Source of the DNA: Bacteroidales bacterium
Lineage (GTDB): Bacteria > Bacteroidota > Bacteroidia > Bacteroidales > UBA7960
Length of the DNA stretch: 54,078 nucleotides
NCBI GenBank assembly: GCA_007131245.1
Contig: SLQX01000089.1
Location: forward strand, 1 to 54,078
Reading direction: 5' to 3'
The notes beneath the pieces were generated by a model. The model had not been told where the DNA came from. It made no database searches and saw nothing but the letters and a program-made list of their open reading frames with translations. Shown here piece after piece: positions 25,407 to 34,467 of the stretch (positions are counted from its first letter, which is position 1; each line of letters opens with the position of its first letter). A program made the position numbers and the translations under genes.

Positions 25407-25961
25407 TCAGCCGTTGAGATAAAGGTATAACAGCAACAAGGGAATTAATATACCAGTTGTTGTAAAATACACGCCCCGTTTTGTAAAGCCATTTTTACCT
25501 TTTAAAACAAACAACCCGGTAAAAGCAAGTATAATAAGTCCGACGGCAAACAAGTCTGAAAACCAGGTCCATAACTTGCGGGGTGTATTGTAATGTAAAA
25601 AATTTATTTGATTGAAAACCGGTCTTTTACGTATGGTTTCCACGTTGCCTGCACCTGTCTGCATATTTACATTTACCGTACCCCCATCAATGAAAATTCT
25701 CATGTTTTGCCCACTCTCCAGATGGGTTTTGTAATTCTCCTGTTCTCCTATTTCTTCCAGTATAACCATTGCCATTGCTTTACCGGCTTGTGTTCCTGGC
25801 GGTATGGTTGCATGAAAATCCTCTTGCTGAATAATGTAATTGGGATTCCAATCATGGCGATGATTTAAGGCAATACCCGAAACACCATATATAATACACA
25901 TTCCAAAGAAGAAGTAGCCAAGGTCACGGTGAACGGCCCTGTTAATCCGTCTTAACTTCAT
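25407..25961 (-). CDS. PepSY-associated TM helix protein
   Basis: A 184-residue membrane protein. The N-terminal helix with RAVHRDLGYFFFGMCIIYGV and the following SGIALNHRHDWNP match the PepSY-associated TM family (conserved His). It has a periplasmic segment of about 90 residues and two more helices near the C-terminus (AVGLIILAFTGLFVL and the last 20 residues). Related proteins occur with iron/haem uptake or respiratory systems, but no such genes are here. The ATG at 25961 is chosen because the likely transcription start (about 25989) lies after the alternative ATG at 25997. Co-transcribed with the EamA gene. Confidence 0.8.
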   Translation of the reverse strand: MKLRRINRAVHRDLGYFFFGMCIIYGVSGIALNHRHDWNPNYIIQQEDFHATIPPGTQAGKAMAMVILEEIGEQENYKTHLESGQNMRIFIDGGTVNVNMQTGAGNVETIRKRPVFNQINFLHYNTPRKLWTWFSDLFAVGLIILAFTGLFVLKGKNGFTKRGVYFTTTGILIPLLLLYLYLNG

Positions 25962-25994
25962 TTTAATGATGGTTTTGTTGATAAATACAGCCCG

Positions 25995-26002
25995 CAAATA
26001 TA
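25995..26002 (-). promoter_or_regulatory. -7 promoter element of PepSY-helix/EamA operon
   Basis: Minus-strand TATATTTG, 34 bp before the ATG at 25961. No clear -33 box, since that position is occupied by the upstream gene's terminator. Confidence 0.5.
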
Positions 26003-26005
26003 CAT

Positions 26006-26046
26006 AAAAAAGTGCCTTTGTGGGTCAGAAAATCCACAAAGGCACT
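26006..26046 (-). terminator. Intrinsic terminator of the 26069-26599 gene
   Basis: On the minus strand, AGTGCCTTTGTGG pairs perfectly with CCACAAAGGCACT (13 bp) and is followed by a run of T. Confidence 0.85.
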
Positions 26047-26068
26047 AACCTGCAAAGGTTTTACTAAA

Positions 26069-26599
26069 TCAGGAAAGCATTGCAGTATGGTTACATACTT
26101 CAAAATGTACAGGCTTTTCTATATCTTCTTTTATTTTTAAATGTTCAGTCACGTTGGGCTGGTATTCAATAAAGTCTTGTTTTTCAACATCAAAAACTAA
26201 TCTATGATGTTCATGGGCAGACCTTTCTGTGTTTTCCTCGCTATATAATTCTGCAATAAATTCGTAATAGAGATCTTTTTTTGCCAGGGTATTCTTATTT
26301 TCAATTTTTGTATTTATAAAGGTTGTTTTTGTTTTAAACCCATCTTCTTTAATTACAATGCGATAATCTTTGTTGGGCAAAAGGCTTAACCGGAAATTTC
26401 CCCAACGATTACTTCGGGTTTCCCACAAACGTTTATCTTCTTCATAAATAAATATATCAGCACGTTTGATGATGTCATCCTCATGCATGATCCATATAGA
26501 AAAGTTGAAGTAGAGTTCTTTATCAGATGTTTGGCCAACAGTTGCAGAAAATCCCCAAAATGCTAATAAAACAAGGCTTTTACGGAAAATTGCATTCAT
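26069..26599 (-). CDS. Exported protein with carboxypeptidase-regulatory-like fold
   Basis: A 176-residue protein with a signal peptide (about 1-22, ending TVGQ). The mature N-terminal half resembles a beta-sandwich of the carboxypeptidase-regulatory/CNA-B type: FSIWIMHEDDIIKRADIFIY, then GNFRLSLLPNKDYRIVIKED, the usual 'flexible, then inherit and modify' pattern. The C-terminal half is charged and not recognised. It has its own promoter and terminator, so it is a single-gene unit. Function unknown. Confidence 0.7.
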   Translation of the reverse strand: MNAIFRKSLVLLAFWGFSATVGQTSDKELYFNFSIWIMHEDDIIKRADIFIYEEDKRLWETRSNRWGNFRLSLLPNKDYRIVIKEDGFKTKTTFINTKIENKNTLAKKDLYYEFIAELYSEENTERSAHEHHRLVFDVEKQDFIEYQPNVTEHLKIKEDIEKPVHFEVCNHTAMLS

Positions 26600-26661
26600 A
26601 GTTTTGTGGTTTTGTTCCTATACGTTACAGAAACCCTTCTTTCATATATCTCAATATTACG

Positions 26662-26692
26662 CAAAAATACCTATTATTAATATACGCACAAA
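26662..26692 (-). promoter_or_regulatory. Promoter of the 26069-26599 gene
   Basis: On the minus strand TTTG (26692-26689), a 19-bp spacer and TATTTTTG (26669-26662): full Bacteroidota promoter match, 63 bp before the ATG. Confidence 0.7.
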
Positions 26693-26896
26693 TACTTATG
26701 CAAAAAACAGGTGATTTCACCTATACAAAAACCGTAGAAATACTCCTAAATATTTGATCTATTGATCCAATATGGATAACTTTAAAAGATTAATACATAG
26801 CAAATATCAGATTATCTGTAAATTACATAATAAGTTGAATCCTGTTTAAGTTCCTTCCCACAAACGCTCCATTTATGGTAGTCAGAAAATACGCGC

Positions 26897-26931
26897 ATAA
26901 AAAAACCGGATACATTACTGTACCCGGTTTT
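26897..26931 (-). terminator. Intrinsic terminator of M3 peptidase gene
   Basis: AAACCGG / CCGGTTT stem extended by an inner TACA / TGTA pairing, followed on the minus strand by at least six T. Confidence 0.75.
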
Positions 26932-26956
26932 AGGGTTAAATCTGATTAAAAAAAGT

Positions 26957-29059
26957 CTACTTCAAGCCACTTTGAATCAGGAAGGGCTCGATATCAGGCT
27001 CATGACCTCTGAATTTCACATAAGCGTCCATCCCTTCGTAAAGTGCATTTCCGGCGAGGATGTACTCACGGAACTTTTCAGCCAATTCCTGGTTAAACAA
27101 ATCTCCCGATTCTTTGAAAGCAAAGAATGCATCTGCATCCAAAACACCAGCCCAGCGGTATACATAATACCCTGCAGCATAGCCGGAACCAAATATATGC
27201 TGGAAATTTGTAGTGCGGTAGCGTGGAATGATCTCATCAATCAGACCAATATTTTCCATACTTGCCCTTTCAAAGGCATTTACATCGGTGTTCTCGTCTA
27301 TATCTGAAGTATGCCAGTCCATATCCAGGATGGCAGCGGCAAGATATTCGGTATTGATAAAGCCCTGGTTGAAGTGCTCACTTTTTTGAAGCTTCTCGAT
27401 CAACTCCTCAGGAATAGGCTCACCTGTTTCATAGTGAAAAGCATATTCCTTAAGAAGTTCGGGTTCACCTGCCCAGTTTTCCAGGATTTGAGAAGGTAGC
27501 TCTACAAAATCTCTCGGCACGCTGCGGCTGGTTCTTCTATACCGTCCATCAGCAAAGAAGTTATGCAGGGCATGTCCAAATTCATGGAAATAAGTGGTTG
27601 TTTCATCCCAGCTCAAAAGAGCAGGTCTGTCGCCTGATGGGCGGGTGAAGTTCATAACCATAGTAACAATAGGAGCAATTTTTTCGCCATTTTCATAAGC
27701 ACCGCTGCGGTAAGTACCACACCATGCGCCACTGCGTTTACCGGGTCTTGGGTGGGGGTCGATAAACAAGATTCCCAGGTGGCTTCCATCATGATCAAAA
27801 ACTTCATATGCTTCTACTTCTTCATGATAAGTAGGTACTTCCGGACGAGCTTCGAAGGTCAGGCCAAAAAGTTTATTGGCAAGCAGGAAGTTTCCTTCTC
27901 TTACATTCTCAATGGAAAAATAAGGGCTTACTTCGTCTTCATCCAATTCATATTTTTCTTCACGGATTTTTTCAGCATAATACCACCAGTCCCATGCTTC
28001 CAGGTCAAAATCACCACCTTCACGGTCTATGATAGCCTGCATTTCATCTTTTTCTCTTTTGGCTCTGGCCAGGGCTGGTTCCCATACAGTATGAAGGAAC
28101 TCATATACGTTTTCTGGATTTTCAGCCATCTGGATAGCTGTAAAATAATCTGCATAATTATCGTAACCCAGCAATTCCACCATCTGTTGACGAAGCATCA
28201 TCAACTCAATAAAGAGCTCTTTGTTATCATGTTCATTATCATTATCGCCACGGTTTACATAGGCCATCAAGATATCTTCCCGCATATCGCGGTTTTCTGA
28301 GTATTGTAAAAACGGAATACGGCTGGGGTTGGATGTGGTAAATACCCACTTCCCTTCCATGTCATTGCGTTCAGCTTCTTCTGCAGCAGCACTGATAACG
28401 CCTGATGGTAAGCCGGCAAGATCCGCTTCATCTTCTATGACAAGTTGATAAGCGTTATTCTCTGCAAGCAGGTTTTCACCCAGCTCAAGGGAAACCATGG
28501 ATATACGCTCACTCAGTCTCTTATAATCTTCACGCTTATCCCCCGGAAGGGCAGCTCCACCTCTTTCAAAGTCACGATAAATTTTCTCTACCACATTCAA
28601 TTGCTCTTTATCCAGATCCATTTCATGACGGTTTTCATAAACCGATTCGATCCGTGCAAACAAATCCTCATTCATGCGGATTGAGTTGTAGTGTTCGGAA
28701 AGCATGGGGGTAGTCTCCCTTGCGATTTCCTGCAGGCGAGGTGTGGTCTCAGCACTGCGAAGGCCACCAAAAACAGGACCTATCTTGCGCAACAGCCCCC
28801 CAGCTTCATCATAAGCAACTATGGTATTTTCAAAATTGGGCTCTTCGGGATTGTTAACAATGGCATCAATCTCTTGGCTATGTTGCCTGATACCTTCTTC
28901 ATAGGCCGGAAGATAGTGCTCTTCATCTATTTTATCAAACGGGGGCGCCCCAAAAGGGGTGTCCCACTCAGTAAAAAACGGGTTCTCAGCGTTTGGCTGT
29001 TCCGTACATGCTCCTAGCATCATGCTCAGTGGAATTAAAAATAAAAATAATCTTTTCAT
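26957..29059 (-). CDS. M3 family metallopeptidase, Dcp-like lipoprotein
   Basis: A 700-residue zinc peptidase of the thimet/Dcp family. The zinc motif HEFGHALHNFF has His492, Glu493 and His496. It is followed by RSVPRDFVELPSQILENW, which carries the third zinc ligand region. The N-terminus MKRLFLFLIPLSMMLGACTEQ is a lipoprotein signal with Cys in LGAC, so the enzyme is tethered in the periplasm or on the outer membrane, unlike cytoplasmic E. coli Dcp. The following ENPFFTEWDTPFGAPPFDKI is the usual family start. It should release C-terminal dipeptides from oligopeptides. Single-gene unit with its own promoter and terminator. Confidence 0.94.
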   Translation of the reverse strand: MKRLFLFLIPLSMMLGACTEQPNAENPFFTEWDTPFGAPPFDKIDEEHYLPAYEEGIRQHSQEIDAIVNNPEEPNFENTIVAYDEAGGLLRKIGPVFGGLRSAETTPRLQEIARETTPMLSEHYNSIRMNEDLFARIESVYENRHEMDLDKEQLNVVEKIYRDFERGGAALPGDKREDYKRLSERISMVSLELGENLLAENNAYQLVIEDEADLAGLPSGVISAAAEEAERNDMEGKWVFTTSNPSRIPFLQYSENRDMREDILMAYVNRGDNDNEHDNKELFIELMMLRQQMVELLGYDNYADYFTAIQMAENPENVYEFLHTVWEPALARAKREKDEMQAIIDREGGDFDLEAWDWWYYAEKIREEKYELDEDEVSPYFSIENVREGNFLLANKLFGLTFEARPEVPTYHEEVEAYEVFDHDGSHLGILFIDPHPRPGKRSGAWCGTYRSGAYENGEKIAPIVTMVMNFTRPSGDRPALLSWDETTTYFHEFGHALHNFFADGRYRRTSRSVPRDFVELPSQILENWAGEPELLKEYAFHYETGEPIPEELIEKLQKSEHFNQGFINTEYLAAAILDMDWHTSDIDENTDVNAFERASMENIGLIDEIIPRYRTTNFQHIFGSGYAAGYYVYRWAGVLDADAFFAFKESGDLFNQELAEKFREYILAGNALYEGMDAYVKFRGHEPDIEPFLIQSGLK

Positions 29060-29463
29060 TGTACTTGTAAATATTTGGGTTTAAACTGGTGAATTAGTCG
29101 TGATAAGCAGATTCCATTTTTTCGATTAGAAAGTACTTACCATAAATTTTGTTCAAATATAACTGTTTTCTTAATATAAGTAACAAAGACTTGTTTCCCC
29201 CTTGCTTTATTACGAATGGATGTTTGTGGTAAGAATATTTCAGTCATTTAAACTTATGTATTCCCTTCCCAACAAGTTATATTTACCTGTTAGTAGAGTT
29301 TCAGGAGATAACAAAAAAATAAATCAACGTGGGTAATTGGAGTTTTTTTTACGACATAACTGGATTTTTTGTAAGTTTACATCAATTATTAAAAAAACAC
29401 AATCTTTTGTTAAAAGAAAACTGTTTTATTGCTTACTTTTTTACTCATTAAAAAACCAATACC
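29060..29463. other. 404-bp divergent intergenic region
   Basis: AT-rich; no gene seen. The M3 promoter lies at 29154-29187 (minus). I find no consensus -7 element for the plus-strand small membrane protein gene. Confidence 0.55.
29154..29187 (-). promoter_or_regulatory. Promoter of M3 peptidase gene
   Basis: Minus-strand TTTG (29187-29184), 22-bp spacer, TATATTTG (29161-29154). The spacer is one base longer than usual. Confidence 0.55.
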
Positions 29464-29736
29464 ATGGAAGAAACCAAAATTGTAACAGAACAGAATGTTA
29501 ATACAGCCAGAGAGCCAGTAAAAACAGGCGACTGGGTTCTAACCCTTTTGATTGCAGCCATTCCTCTTGTGGGTTTTATTATGTTATTTGTTTGGGGCTT
29601 TGGCAGTGAAACCCATCCCAGTAAAGCTAACTGGGCAAAAGCAACGCTAATTTGGTTTGCTATTATTTTAGTTTTAAGTGTCTTATTATTTATGGTTGCA
29701 GGGTTTGCGATATTTTCAGCTGCATGGTCTGGCTGA
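29464..29736 (+). CDS. Small two-helix membrane protein
   Basis: A 90-residue protein with a polar N-terminus (MEETKIVTEQNVNTAREPVK) and two transmembrane helices (about 27-46 and 61-86). A short loop carrying GSETHPSKANWAKA joins them. That loop motif recurs in small Bacteroidota membrane proteins without a known role. The gene stands alone between the divergent M3 gene and rpsO. The ATG at 29464 is the only plausible start. Function unknown. Confidence 0.72.
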   Translation: MEETKIVTEQNVNTAREPVKTGDWVLTLLIAAIPLVGFIMLFVWGFGSETHPSKANWAKATLIWFAIILVLSVLLFMVAGFAIFSAAWSG

Positions 29737-29801
29737 GTTAAAATATTCTATTATCCCTGGTTGAGTTTTTTTATTTAATACAAAACAAAAGATATTATTT
29801 A

Positions 29802-29833
29802 TTTGTCTGTTTAGAAACAATAATGTATCTTTG
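29802..29833 (+). promoter_or_regulatory. Promoter of rpsO
   Basis: TTTG (29802-29805), 20-bp spacer, TATCTTTG (29826-29833): a full consensus promoter about 58 bp before the rpsO ATG. Confidence 0.78.
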
Positions 29834-29891
29834 CAAGCCTAAAATCAGAGAGTAAACAAAACTTGTTGATAAATAAAACATAATCACTATC

Positions 29892-30161
29892 ATGTACATT
29901 AACCAGGAGATAAAGAAGGATCTTTTTAAAACCCACGGAAAATCAGAGACCGACACCGGTTCACCCGAAAGCCAAATCGCTCTGTTTACACACCGTATTA
30001 CCCATTTGACCAACCACCTTAAAACAAACAAAAAAGATAAAGGAACCCAAAAAGCCCTTATCACTATGGTTGGCAAAAGAAGAAGGTTACTGGATTACCT
30101 GAAGAGAAAAGAAATCAACAGGTACCGCGATATTATTAAAAAACTGAATTTGAGGAAATAA
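29892..30161 (+). CDS. rpsO: 30S ribosomal protein S15
   Basis: An 89-residue primary 16S rRNA-binding protein of the small subunit. It shows the S15 signature: TDTGSPESQIALFTHRITHL, HLKTNKKDKGTQKALITMVG and KRRRLLDYLKRKEINRYRDI. Length is standard. As in many bacteria it is directly followed by pnp, here with a terminator between them and 160 bp between coding regions. In E. coli S15 represses its own mRNA through a 5' structure; the 45-nt leader here gives no clear evidence for or against that. Confidence 0.98.
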   Translation: MYINQEIKKDLFKTHGKSETDTGSPESQIALFTHRITHLTNHLKTNKKDKGTQKALITMVGKRRRLLDYLKRKEINRYRDIIKKLNLRK

Positions 30162-30177
30162 CCATTTCAACAAATCC

Positions 30178-30212
30178 AAAAAAGGCAATTATACAACTAA
30201 TTGCCTTTTTTT
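30178..30212 (+). terminator. Intrinsic terminator between rpsO and pnp
   Basis: AAAAGGCAATT pairs with AATTGCCTTTT around an 8-nt loop, ending in a T run. It would separate or attenuate pnp from rpsO. Confidence 0.85.
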
Positions 30213-30321
30213 GTATAATAACCAAAATTTTAAATACCCCAATTACAAAAAATATTGGCTCTTGTTTTCCAATCAAACTACAGCCAATTGAAATGAGAAA
30301 AGAATCATTAAACGATGAATT

Positions 30322-32505
30322 ATGACGACAACGAAAAGAGGAATTAAGAAGACTTTAGATATGGGCAATGGTCAAACCATTACCATAGAAACAGGCAAAC
30401 TTGCCAAGCAAGCCGATGGAGCTGTGGTACTGCAAATGGGCAACACCATGTTAATGGCTACAGTGGTTTCAAAAAAAGAGGCCGTAGAGGGACAGCCCTT
30501 TTTCCCATTATCTGTTGATTATCAGGAAAAATATGCCGCAGCAGGCCGTTTCCCCGGCGGTTTTTTCAAAAGGGAAGCCAGACCTTCTGAATATGAAATA
30601 CTTATCTCACGACTCGTGGACAGGGCGCTACGTCCCATGTTTCCCGACAACTACATGAATGATACACAGGTACTCATATCATTGATTTCAGCTGATAAAA
30701 ACACCATGCCGGATGCTTTGGCTGGTTTGGCAGCATCTGCAGCTATTATGGTATCTGACATTCCTTTCAACGGACCTATCTCTGAGGTGAGGGTAGCAAG
30801 AATAGATGGTGAGTTTAAAATCAACCCTACCATTTCTGACTTAGCCGAATCGGACATGGAGATGATCGTGGCTGGAACACTGGAAAATATCGTAATGGTT
30901 GAAGGTGAGATGCAAGAGGTTTCGGAAAAAGAAATGCTTGAAGCCATCAAAGTAGCCCATGAAGCCATTAAAAAACAATGTAAAGCGCAGAGCGAATTGG
31001 CTGCAGAGGTTGAAAAGGCACAACTCAAACGCGAAGTAGTAGCCGAACCCCAGGATGAAGAGCTTGAGGCTGATATGCATAAAGAACTTTATCAAAAGAT
31101 ATATGATACTGCCCGTTCTGTCATAGCCAACAAGCATGAACGCCATGATGCTTTGCAAGCTATACTGGATGGATACCTGGAAAAATTTGATGAGGAAACC
31201 CTGGAAGAAAAACAACCGTTGGCCAAAAAATATTTCCAGAAACTGGAGAAAGAGGCTGTAAGAGAAATGGTTGTAAATGAAAAAATTCGCCTGGATGGTC
31301 GTAAGCCTGAAGATATTCGGGAAATTTGGTGTGAGGTGGATTACCTGCCCATGGCACATGGATCAGCCATCTTTACAAGGGGTGAAACCCAATCGCTAAC
31401 CACTGCTACCCTTGGAACCAAGCTTGACGAACAAGTTCTTGACGGGGCTGTAGTGGAAGGCAAAAGTAAGTTTTTATTGCATTACAACTTCCCTCCCTTT
31501 TGTACGGGTGAAACAAAGTTCTTCCGTGCTACAAGCCGCAGGGAAATTGGTCATGGTAACCTGGCCTTAAGAGCTCTGAAAAATGTTTTGCCCGATGAAG
31601 CTGACAATCCTTACACCATTCGGATTGTTTCTGACGTTCTTGAATCCAACGGAAGTAGCTCTATGGCTACTGTTTGTGCCGGCACACTGGCCCTTATGGA
31701 TGCAGGTGTAAAAATTACCAAGCCTGTTTCTGGTATTGCCATGGGAATGATTGCCAATCCCGAATCAGGAAAATATGCTATTCTTTCTGACATTTTGGGA
31801 GATGAGGATCACCTGGGTGATATGGACTTTAAAGTAACCGGTACAGTGGACGGTATCACAGCCTGTCAAATGGATATTAAAATTGATGGTCTGAGCTTTG
31901 ATGTTCTTGAGAAAGCCCTTGAGCAAGCAAGAGTAGGACGTTTACATATCCTGGATAAAATGCAGGAAGCCATCCCCGAATCTCGCGCCGACTTTAAACC
32001 GCATGTACCCAGAATTGTAAAAATGACAGTACCCAAGGAGTTTATTGGTGCAATCATAGGACCTGGTGGAAAAGTAATCCAGGAACTGCAGAAAGAAAGT
32101 GGATCTACCATTGTTATTGAAGAGGTAGGTGATTACGGGGTTATTGATATCGTTTCCGAGGACAAGGAATCCATTGATTTTGTGATGAACAAGATTAAAG
32201 GAATTACAGCCATACCCGAAATTGGTGAAGTTTACCAGGGTACTGTAAAAAGTGTTGTTCCCTTTGGGTTGTTTGTTGAGATAATGCCAGGCAAGGAAGG
32301 ATTACTCCACATTTCGGAGATTGAATGGAAACGCCTGGAAACCATAGAAGATAGTAATATCAAGGTTGGCGATCCCATTGAGGTAAAATTACTGGATGTG
32401 GATAAGAAAACCGGTAAATTTAAGCTCTCACGCAAAGTTCTTCTGCCCAGGGACAAGAATGCCCCCGATCAGAGGAAACGCGACAACGACCGCAGAAGAA
32501 ACTAA
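30322..32505 (+). CDS. pnp: Polyribonucleotide nucleotidyltransferase (PNPase)
   Basis: A 727-residue phosphorolytic 3'-5' exoribonuclease. Order of domains: RNase PH-like 1 (about 1-145, with [10 protein letters not shown]), an alpha-helical linker, RNase PH-like 2 (about 320-540, with [14 protein letters not shown] and [13 protein letters not shown]), a KH domain with [12 protein letters not shown], and an S1 domain from about 630 starting [20 protein letters not shown]. It degrades mRNA in the cytoplasm, possibly within a degradosome. Length is close to E. coli PNPase (711). A perfect 10-bp stem terminator follows. Confidence 0.98.
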   Translation: MTTTKRGIKKTLDMGNGQTITIETGKLAKQADGAVVLQMGNTMLMATVVSKKEAVEGQPFFPLSVDYQEKYAAAGRFPGGFFKREARPSEYEILISRLVDRALRPMFPDNYMNDTQVLISLISADKNTMPDALAGLAASAAIMVSDIPFNGPISEVRVARIDGEFKINPTISDLAESDMEMIVAGTLENIVMVEGEMQEVSEKEMLEAIKVAHEAIKKQCKAQSELAAEVEKAQLKREVVAEPQDEELEADMHKELYQKIYDTARSVIANKHERHDALQAILDGYLEKFDEETLEEKQPLAKKYFQKLEKEAVREMVVNEKIRLDGRKPEDIREIWCEVDYLPMAHGSAIFTRGETQSLTTATLGTKLDEQVLDGAVVEGKSKFLLHYNFPPFCTGETKFFRATSRREIGHGNLALRALKNVLPDEADNPYTIRIVSDVLESNGSSSMATVCAGTLALMDAGVKITKPVSGIAMGMIANPESGKYAILSDILGDEDHLGDMDFKVTGTVDGITACQMDIKIDGLSFDVLEKALEQARVGRLHILDKMQEAIPESRADFKPHVPRIVKMTVPKEFIGAIIGPGGKVIQELQKESGSTIVIEEVGDYGVIDIVSEDKESIDFVMNKIKGITAIPEIGEVYQGTVKSVVPFGLFVEIMPGKEGLLHISEIEWKRLETIEDSNIKVGDPIEVKLLDVDKKTGKFKLSRKVLLPRDKNAPDQRKRDNDRRRN

Positions 32506-32545
32506 ACTTGTTTTCAGCCTAGAAAGGAAAACTTTATTTCTGATA

Positions 32546-32590
32546 ATAAACCCCGGGTACTTGCAGAGCATCACGGGGTTTATTTTATTT
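32546..32590 (+). terminator. Intrinsic terminator of pnp
   Basis: Perfect 10-bp stem ATAAACCCCG / CGGGGTTTAT with an 18-nt loop, followed by TTATTT. Confidence 0.75.
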
Positions 32591-32600
32591 AAATTATTCG

Positions 32601-32608
32601 TAATTTTG
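32601..32608 (+). promoter_or_regulatory. -7 promoter element of rpe
   Basis: TAATTTTG just after the pnp terminator, giving a leader of about 165 nt before the rpe ATG. No clear -33 box. Confidence 0.4.
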
Positions 32609-32781
32609 ACTCGTAAAAGGATTGTTCTGAAAGGCAGTTATCACGTTAACTTAGTGTTGCCCTGACGACAATTCCTGGTTTTTACGAATGTCACAAATGC
32701 CTGATCAAAAAGTGTGTTAGCTCTATCTATTTTTAACAAACCGGAATCTTTTTATAAATTCATCAAACAATACACTTAAAA

Positions 32782-33432
32782 ATGTCTCACCTGGTAGCCC
32801 CCTCATTACTTGCAGCTAATTTTTTGAATCTTCAAAAAGAGGTCGAAATGGTCAATAACAGTCTGGCCGACTGGTTTCATGTAGATGTAATGGATGGTCA
32901 TTTTGTGCCCAACATTTCTTTTGGTTTTTCTATCATAAAGCAAATTAAATCCATTGCGCAAAAACCTCTTGATGTGCATCTTATGATAGAAAATGTGGAT
33001 AATTATATCAGTGAATTTAAAAAAGCGGGGGCTGATCATTTGACTGTTCATTATGAAAACTGCACCCACTTGCACCGTACGGTGCAAACCATCAAAGAAC
33101 ACCAAATGAAACCCGGTGTTGTTATCAATCCACACACCCCTGTTGAATTGCTTGGGGATATCGTAAGTGATGTAGATATTGTTTTACTTATGTCGGTAAA
33201 CCCGGGGTTTGGCGGGCAGCAGTTTATTGAAAACACTTACCAGCGAGTACAACGGTTAAAGAACTTGCTGGTACAAAAAAACAGCAATGCCCTAATCCAG
33301 GTAGATGGCGGTGTTGATACACAAAATGCATCACGCCTTGTTGAAAGCGGGGTGGATATTCTTGTGGCTGGAAGTACCGTCTTCAAGGCACATAACCCAA
33401 GCGAAACCATAGAAAAATTAAAAAATGCCTGA
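32782..33432 (+). CDS. rpe: Ribulose-phosphate 3-epimerase
   Basis: A 216-residue TIM-barrel enzyme interconverting ribulose 5-phosphate and xylulose 5-phosphate in the pentose phosphate pathway. Motifs: APSLLAANFLNLQKEVEM, metal/catalytic HVDVMDGHFVPNISFG, DVHLMIENVD, LMSVNPGFGGQQFI and QVDGGVDTQNA with the catalytic Asp, then VAGSTVF. Length is normal. The stop overlaps the start of the DUF4296 lipoprotein gene by 8 bp, so the two form an operon. Confidence 0.97.
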   Translation: MSHLVAPSLLAANFLNLQKEVEMVNNSLADWFHVDVMDGHFVPNISFGFSIIKQIKSIAQKPLDVHLMIENVDNYISEFKKAGADHLTVHYENCTHLHRTVQTIKEHQMKPGVVINPHTPVELLGDIVSDVDIVLLMSVNPGFGGQQFIENTYQRVQRLKNLLVQKNSNALIQVDGGVDTQNASRLVESGVDILVAGSTVFKAHNPSETIEKLKNA

Positions 33433-33832
33433 CCCTTTTATGATGCAGAAACTATTCCTGACCCGGTGGGTTGTATCATTCGTGTTTTTCCTTAGCTCAT
33501 GTGGGTTTTCCAGCTCAGACAACCCCTGTCAAAACTACATGGAAAAAGATAAGATGGTGGAAATCTTTACAGAAACGTTACTGTTGGAAACACATCTTTC
33601 CAACCAGCAAGCCCAAAGTAACTTGAGAGACTCTGCGGCTTACTATTATGCTGGTATTTTTCAAAAGCATAATATCACAGCCAGGGAGTTTGAAAAAGCA
33701 TTTGAATGCTATATGCTTGATAGTGATTTGATGAATCAGTTGATGGAAGATGTGTTAAATACGCTGAGTATCGAAAGCAGCAGACTTGATGCAAAAAAAG
33801 ATACCGAAGATGCTGAACTGCGACCTGAATAA
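33425..33832 (+). CDS. DUF4296 lipoprotein
   Basis: A 135-residue protein with a signal peptide and lipobox FLSSC. The first ATG overlaps rpe by 8 bp; an ATG at 33440 five codons later is equally possible. The mature part begins CQNYMEKDKMVEIFTETLLL and continues YYYAGIFQKHNITAREFEKAF, the DUF4296 pattern of a small helical domain. The family is confined to Bacteroidota and has no known function as far as I know. Co-transcription with rpe is likely but says little about its role. Confidence 0.8.
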   Translation: MPDPFMMQKLFLTRWVVSFVFFLSSCGFSSSDNPCQNYMEKDKMVEIFTETLLLETHLSNQQAQSNLRDSAAYYYAGIFQKHNITAREFEKAFECYMLDSDLMNQLMEDVLNTLSIESSRLDAKKDTEDAELRPE

Positions 33833-33886
33833 ATTAAATTTAAATCCCAAGGCTGGCTGGAAATAACACAAAGTTTTATCATGATG

Positions 33887-34318
33887 TCAGGGCTTGAAAT
33901 ACCGGGCCGTGACAATGTCTTCGGTTGCACCATCATTGGTGGAGTAATTCAGGTAAATTTCATCTTTGGAAGTATCATAGGAGCCTGATCCCTGAATCTC
34001 CATGGTATCATCGCAGATTCTTTGGTTGGGAATCGTAAGGGTATTTCCGGTAATCAATGCCCGGGCCTTTTCATTATCACCCTGCAAATAAAAATTGCGG
34101 ATAAGAATCTCGGATGAGTTATCGGGGTTTCTTATAATTGTAACATCATACACCCAACCTGAGCCGGTTTCAGTACCCTCTTCTTCACATTTCCATGTTC
34201 CCAGGAATTTTTCAACCGGATCACCAAACAGATCGTCCAGGTCATCCTCTTCACAGGAGGTAAATGCAATGGTAGCTGTCAGTAAAACGAAAAACAAGTA
34301 TCTGCTTTTATTTTCCAT
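33887..34318 (-). CDS. Hypothetical lipoprotein (lipocalin-like beta protein)
   Basis: A 143-residue protein from the ATG at 34318. It has a lipoprotein signal (AFTSC) and an acidic stretch EEDDLDDLFGD, then KFLGTWKCEEEG. That last segment resembles the start of a lipocalin-like or copper-resistance-type beta barrel ('GTW'). A longer in-frame start at 34348 would put ten residues before the signal peptide. Acidic residues straight after the Cys are usual for Bacteroidota lipoproteins. It lies 119 bp upstream of no other gene on its strand and is convergent with the DUF4296 gene. Function unknown. Confidence 0.72.
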   Translation of the reverse strand: MENKSRYLFFVLLTATIAFTSCEEDDLDDLFGDPVEKFLGTWKCEEEGTETGSGWVYDVTIIRNPDNSSEILIRNFYLQGDNEKARALITGNTLTIPNQRICDDTMEIQGSGSYDTSKDEIYLNYSTNDGATEDIVTARYFKP

Positions 34319-34407
34319 ATGAAAAGATTTAAGGGTAGTGTTTAACAATCTTCTGAATTTAAATTTTCGATCTAGGTATTACCAATTTTTCGATGGTAAA
34401 AAGACAA

Positions 34408-34440
34408 AAAGCAACAAAAACAGCCCAGGTTTTTGTTGCC
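34408..34440 (-). terminator. Intrinsic terminator of hutU
   Basis: Perfect 11-bp stem GCAACAAAAAC / GTTTTTGTTGC with a 7-nt loop; on the minus strand it is followed by TTTTTGTCTTTTT. Confidence 0.75.
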
Positions 34441-34467
34441 TTTTAATAAACCAAATATCAGGCCATA

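Larger units (their letters stand above)
26600..26956. other. 357-bp intergenic region
   Basis: No gene seen. It holds the promoter of the 26599 gene (26662-26692) and the terminator of the M3 peptidase gene (about 26897-26931). The AT-rich middle (26700-26890) shows nothing I can name. Confidence 0.6.
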
